DNA from: a virus
Reading direction: 5' to 3' (one strand)
Length of the DNA: 22,658 bases
Virus record (IMG/VR): IMGVR_UViG_3300017746_000183
Coordinates: 1 to 22,658 of that record
This document shows positions 19,590 to 22,658 of the stretch, one piece after another. A program made the position numbers and the translations under genes. The notes below the pieces were generated by a model that did not search any database, had not been told where the DNA came from, and worked only from the letters and a program-made list of their open reading frames with translations. Every line of letters begins with the position of its first letter. Position 1 is the stretch's first letter.

Positions 19590-20096
19590 ATGTCTGAGTC
19601 TGATAAGATTATCGTTTTTAAAAATGGCGAACGTGTCATCTGTGAACTACAAGAAGCATTTGAAGGAGAAGGCGAAGAACGCCGTGGCATCTGCCTGATC
19701 ATGCGAAACCCTTATATTCTGGAATTGGTTCCTGCCGAGAACCCTACTGCCGAGAATGACCTTCAAGTGAAGTTCAGTAAGTGGTGCCCTTACTCTATCG
19801 ATTATCAATTCCGTGTGCCCTATGACAGCATTCTAGCAATCGGTATTCCTGATCAAGGTCTGGATGGTGCATACCGCCAGAAGATTGCTTCTCTGGTTGC
19901 CCAACAGGATAACGAACTTCCTAAGTGGGAAGAGGGTCAAACAAACCCTAACATGGAAGCACAACTAGCAGAGATCACTGAAGTTGTTGGTGTCGATGCT
20001 CCTCCTACTGCTGGAGTTGCAGGAAATACTGATCAGCATCCTATTGCTACCCCACTTGCACAGGAGGAATCGGATGCTGAAACTCCTGAAAATTGA
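19590..20096 (+). CDS. Putative Sm-like-fold protein (paralog B) upstream of gp43
   Basis: This 168-residue protein of unknown function starts at ATG 19590 after TTGGAG. Its first ~90 residues parallel the protein at 6309-6698: IIVFKNGERVICEL (7-20), CLIMRNPYILEL (35-46), FSKWCPYSIDYQFRVPYDSILAI (62-84). The GE, NP, W and paired-strand landmarks fall at matching positions (G13-E14, N40-P41, W65). The pattern suggests a small barrel such as an Sm-like fold. The rest is a helix and an acidic, Ala/Pro-rich tail (ESDAETPEN) that seems disordered. It overlaps the next small gene by 23 bases. Function unknown. RNA- or replisome-binding is inference from fold and position. Confidence 0.78.
   Translation: MSESDKIIVFKNGERVICELQEAFEGEGEERRGICLIMRNPYILELVPAENPTAENDLQVKFSKWCPYSIDYQFRVPYDSILAIGIPDQGLDGAYRQKIASLVAQQDNELPKWEEGQTNPNMEAQLAEITEVVGVDAPPTAGVAGNTDQHPIATPLAQEESDAETPEN
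20062..20067 (+). promoter_or_regulatory. Strong ribosome-binding site AGGAGG for the 20074 start
   Basis: AGGAGG lies six bases before ATG 20074, inside the end of the previous gene, and decides the start of the 85-residue gene against the upstream in-frame ATG at 19984. Confidence 0.75.
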
Positions 20097-20331
20097 TGGT
20101 CACTGGATCGTAGCAGAAGTTGAAGAAATTGATGGTACTGAGTTCGGTCAACCCGATTGTATGCTAAAATACGCATGTGAGGTAAACGGGGTAATGGAAC
20201 AGCTAGTGCCCTTTCCCCCTTACAGCGAAGATAGAGAACTGACGATTCGTTCAGAAAATATTACATTTATTGCTGATCCATCGCCAATGTTCTCTTCACT
20301 ATACTATGACTTAAAAGCAAAAGAGGAATGA
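20074..20331 (+). CDS. Small protein of possible Sm-like type (paralog C) before gp43
   Basis: This is an 85-residue protein from ATG 20074. Its outline, LLKIDGHWIVAEVEE, then DCMLKYACEV, then PFPPYSEDRELTIRSENITF and IADPSPMFSSLYYDL, lines up loosely with paralog B. In particular PYS-x-D followed by two strands and a D-P/D-x-G helix matches CPYSIDYQFRVPYDSIL in B. The NP signature is missing, so the relationship is less certain than between A and B. Its stop overlaps the gp43 start as ATGA, so it is translationally coupled to DNA polymerase. Function unknown. Confidence 0.68.
   Translation: MLKLLKIDGHWIVAEVEEIDGTEFGQPDCMLKYACEVNGVMEQLVPFPPYSEDRELTIRSENITFIADPSPMFSSLYYDLKAKEE
20300..20305 (+). 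promoter_or_regulatory. TATACT box 22 bases before gp43
   Basis: TATACT is 22 bases upstream of the gp43 ATG, the same spacing as the boxes before the genes at 11322, 13521 and 19590. It lies in coding sequence (a Leu-Tyr-Tyr segment), and no -35 is seen, so chance is possible. Confidence 0.3.
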
Positions 20332-22658
20332 AGTTTTACACCAGCGTTCAGCAAGCAGGTAATAATATCCAGGTTCGTGGATACCAAAACGGAAACCAGT
20401 TCAGCGATAAGGTCCCTTTTAACCCTACGTTGTATCTGCCCACCCAACAACCTTCTCGCTGGAAGACTCTGGATGGTAAGAACGTTCGTCCTGTACAGCA
20501 GGGAACTATTCGTGACGCAAGAAAGTTTGTGGATGATCATAAAGACATTCCTGACTTTGAGATCTGTGGTCAAACTCGCTATCTGAATCAATACATTGCA
20601 GAAGAATATCCTGCAGATCAGATTGAGTTTGACTCAAGTCAGATTCGTGTGTTCACACTTGACATCGAGACAGCAGCAGAGAATGGGTTCCCTGATATCG
20701 AAACTGCCGACCAGGAGATCCTTCTAATCTCTTTGAAGGATAGTCGCACAAGACGCATCCAGGTGTTCGGACGTTATGCGTTTGATAACACCCACAAGGA
20801 TGTGGACTACATGCACTTCAGTACCGAGGTTGGTATGCTGCAGGCATTCATCCATTACTGGATGAGCAACTACCCTGATGTTATCACTGGGTGGAACGTG
20901 CAGTTGTTCGACATGACTTACATCAGTAAGCGTATCGAACGTGTTATTGGTGAGCGTGACGCTAAGTTATTGTCACCATGGAAGTCTACATATTGTCGTG
21001 AGATTTACATTAAAGGTCGCAAGCAAATTGCTTATGACATCTCTGGTGTTGCAACGTTAGACTATCTTGAGTTGTATCGTAAGTTTACTTATACTAACCA
21101 AGCATCTTATCGTTTGGATCATATTGCTAGTGTAGAACTTGGTACAAAAAAACTAGATCATAGTGAGTTTGATACATTCAAAGAGTTCTATACTAAAGAC
21201 TGGCATAAATTTGTAGAATACAACATCATTGACGTTCGCCTGGTTGACCAGTTGGATGACAAGATGAAGTTGCTAGAACTTGCCTTCACCATGGCATACG
21301 ATGCTAAGGTAAACTTTGAGGATGTATTTTCTCAAGTTCGCATGTGGGATAATTATATCTACGTCGAGTTGCTAAAGAGAAACATTGCAATACCCCCCAA
21401 GAAGGAAGCAAGAAAAGACGCTAAGTATGCTGGTGCATACGTTAAGGAACCTAAACCAGGTTTTTATGACTGGGTTGTCAGCTTTGACCTTAATAGTCTA
21501 TACCCTCATCTTATCATGCAGTATAACCTCTCACCAGAGACCCTGCTCCCAAACCGACACCCTACAGCAACTATTGATAAGTTGCTTGAGAAAGAGATAG
21601 ACACATCTGGTATTACTGATTGTCTTGCTGCTAATGGCACTCTGTATAAAAATGATGAGATGGGATTTCTTCCCATGATGATGCAGAAAATGTATGATTC
21701 TCGTGTCATCTATAAGAAGAAGATGCTTGAAGCCAAGCAGCAGTATGAGAAGACTCCTACTATTGAATTGAAGAAAGAGATTGCTCGCTGCAATAACATC
21801 CAGATGGCAAAGAAGATCTCTTTGAACTCTGCTTATGGTGCTATCGGCAGTGAACACTTTAGATACTTTCGACTTGAGATTGCAGAAGCAATTACTTGTT
21901 CTGGTCAACTCGCGATTCGATGGATTCAAGAGAAGTTAAACAAATACTTAAACAAGATTCTTAAGACTGACAATGTTGATTACGTTATTGCTTCTGATAC
22001 CGACTCTGTGTATCTTAACTTGGGTCCTCTGGTTGAAATTGTATACGCCAACAGAGAGAAGACTGATGAAGGAATTGTCGGGTTCCTTGACAAGGTGTGT
22101 CAAGTGGAACTTGAAAAGTATATTGAAAGTTCTTACCAAGAGCTCGCCCTTTACATGAACGCATACCAGCAGAAGATGGTCATGAAGCGAGAGAACATCG
22201 CTAATCGTGGCGTCTGGACTGCTAAGAAGAGATATATTCTCAACGTCTGGGATAGTGAAGGGGTTCGATATAAAGAACCTAAGATGAAAATCTGTGGTTT
22301 GGAGACTGCTCGTTCATCCACACCACAATACTATCGCGATAAACTATATCATGCATTCAAATTAATCTTGACACAAACTAATGAAGACTTGATTGATTTC
22401 ATTGAGTTTGTAAAAAAAGATACTAGAAACCAGGACTATGCGAACATTGCTTTCCCCCGTGGATGCAATGGCATGACCAAATACAAATGTTCCCATGACA
22501 TTTATCGCAAGGGAACACCTATCCATGTGAGAGGTTCCTTACTTTATAATTACTATGTTCGCAAGAACAAGATAACTAATAAGTATCCTATCATTCAGGA
22601 AGGAGAAAAAATTAAATTCATTTATCTGAAGACACCAAATCCAATGATGCAAAACTGC
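20328..22658 (+). CDS. gp43: DNA polymerase gp43 (family B), 3' end outside window
   Basis: The frame from ATG 20328 stays open for 777 codons to the end of the window. Exonuclease motifs are LDIE (D112, E114), N190-x4-D195 and Y298-x3-D302. Polymerase motif A DLNSLYP begins at D387, motif B K496-x3-N500-SAYG at 496-504, and motif C DTD at 557-559. All catalytic carboxylates of a T4-like replicative polymerase with proofreading are present. T4 gp43 is 898 residues and cyanophage versions are shorter, so roughly the thumb end and the clamp-binding tail are missing here. The start overlaps the preceding stop (ATGA). G+C falls from 29 of 60 bases at 20641-20700 to 20 of 60 at 21061-21120, a switch similar to that in gp44. 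Confidence 0.97.
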   Translation, partial: MKFYTSVQQAGNNIQVRGYQNGNQFSDKVPFNPTLYLPTQQPSRWKTLDGKNVRPVQQGTIRDARKFVDDHKDIPDFEICGQTRYLNQYIAEEYPADQIEFDSSQIRVFTLDIETAAENGFPDIETADQEILLISLKDSRTRRIQVFGRYAFDNTHKDVDYMHFSTEVGMLQAFIHYWMSNYPDVITGWNVQLFDMTYISKRIERVIGERDAKLLSPWKSTYCREIYIKGRKQIAYDISGVATLDYLELYRKFTYTNQASYRLDHIASVELGTKKLDHSEFDTFKEFYTKDWHKFVEYNIIDVRLVDQLDDKMKLLELAFTMAYDAKVNFEDVFSQVRMWDNYIYVELLKRNIAIPPKKEARKDAKYAGAYVKEPKPGFYDWVVSFDLNSLYPHLIMQYNLSPETLLPNRHPTATIDKLLEKEIDTSGITDCLAANGTLYKNDEMGFLPMMMQKMYDSRVIYKKKMLEAKQQYEKTPTIELKKEIARCNNIQMAKKISLNSAYGAIGSEHFRYFRLEIAEAITCSGQLAIRWIQEKLNKYLNKILKTDNVDYVIASDTDSVYLNLGPLVEIVYANREKTDEGIVGFLDKVCQVELEKYIESSYQELALYMNAYQQKMVMKRENIANRGVWTAKKRYILNVWDSEGVRYKEPKMKICGLETARSSTPQYYRDKLYHAFKLILTQTNEDLIDFIEFVKKDTRNQDYANIAFPRGCNGMTKYKCSHDIYRKGTPIHVRGSLLYNYYVRKNKITNKYPIIQEGEKIKFIYLKTPNPMMQNC

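Noticed and set aside
19984-20073. Upstream ATG 19984 for the 85-residue gene
   Set aside because: The added residues are a Leu-rich shadow of the previous gene, and AGGAGG precedes ATG 20074 instead.
1-22658. tRNA genes, CRISPR arrays, insertion sequences, photosynthesis genes
   Set aside because: Looked for and not seen: no cloverleaf-like cluster, no regularly spaced repeats, no transposase or terminal repeats, no psbA/psbD-like frames.

Overview
The window is a piece of a T4-like (myovirus) cyanophage genome of the kind that infects marine Synechococcus or Prochlorococcus. The gene order is the conserved T4-like core order, and the gene content is typical of this group: gp21-gp22-gp23-gp3, uvsY-uvsW, gp55, gp47-gp46, gp45-gp44-gp62-regA, gp43. 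It also carries cyanophage-type additions: a 2OG-Fe(II) oxygenase, a VWA/HExxH protein with a MoxR (CobS-type) ATPase, Dam, Hsp20 and many tiny genes. Every gene I can support is on the plus strand. Base composition is A+T-rich, and genes are packed with ATGA, TAATG or TTGA overlaps.

Layout. Positions 1-3155 hold the head module: the end of the prohead protease gp21, scaffold gp22 and major capsid protein gp23, closed by a strong terminator. From 3277 to 3837 lie three microgenes of 46-57 codons, none of them obvious from long-ORF inspection. From 3866 to 6308 come tail protein gp3 and the recombination pair uvsY/uvsW. The block 6309-8900 has an Sm-like protein, the late sigma factor gp55 behind a perfect sigma-70 promoter, a hypothetical gene, nuclease subunit gp47 and a small DUF3110-like protein. 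gp46 and a 2OG oxygenase follow up to the terminator at 11264-11289. From 11322 to 14615 is a metallopeptidase/VWA protein plus MoxR-type ATPase pair. From 14590 to 18956 is the replication-clamp block (gp45, gp44, gp62, regA), interrupted by a cassette with Dam and several microgenes. An apparently structured non-coding stretch (18957-19112) leads to hsp20. Two further small proteins of the apparent Sm-like family precede gp43 DNA polymerase, which runs off the window end.

How it fits together. gp43, gp45, gp44/gp62 form the replisome core. gp46/47, UvsY and UvsW carry out recombination-dependent replication. RegA is expected to repress early messages post-transcriptionally. gp55 with gp45 should switch RNA polymerase to the late promoters, for which CTAAATA boxes 25-40 bases before gp22, gp23 and gp3 are the best candidates. 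A different box, TATAAT or TATACT about 18-24 bases before start codons, precedes the replication and regulatory genes and looks like the early/middle signal.

The most interesting unexplained signals are: (i) a perfect consensus promoter for gp55 whose -35 box is one arm of a perfect inverted repeat, with a mirror-image promoter-like sequence on the other strand; (ii) three apparently homologous Sm-like proteins in one window; (iii) three ACTCTGCCC repeats abutting the -10 of the MoxR gene; (iv) a twin-CX3C microprotein after the capsid gene; and (v) a hairpin-rich leader between regA and hsp20. There is no gene-free stretch longer than 300 bases, and I see no tRNA, CRISPR array or insertion sequence. 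All motif assignments are by eye; no searches were run.
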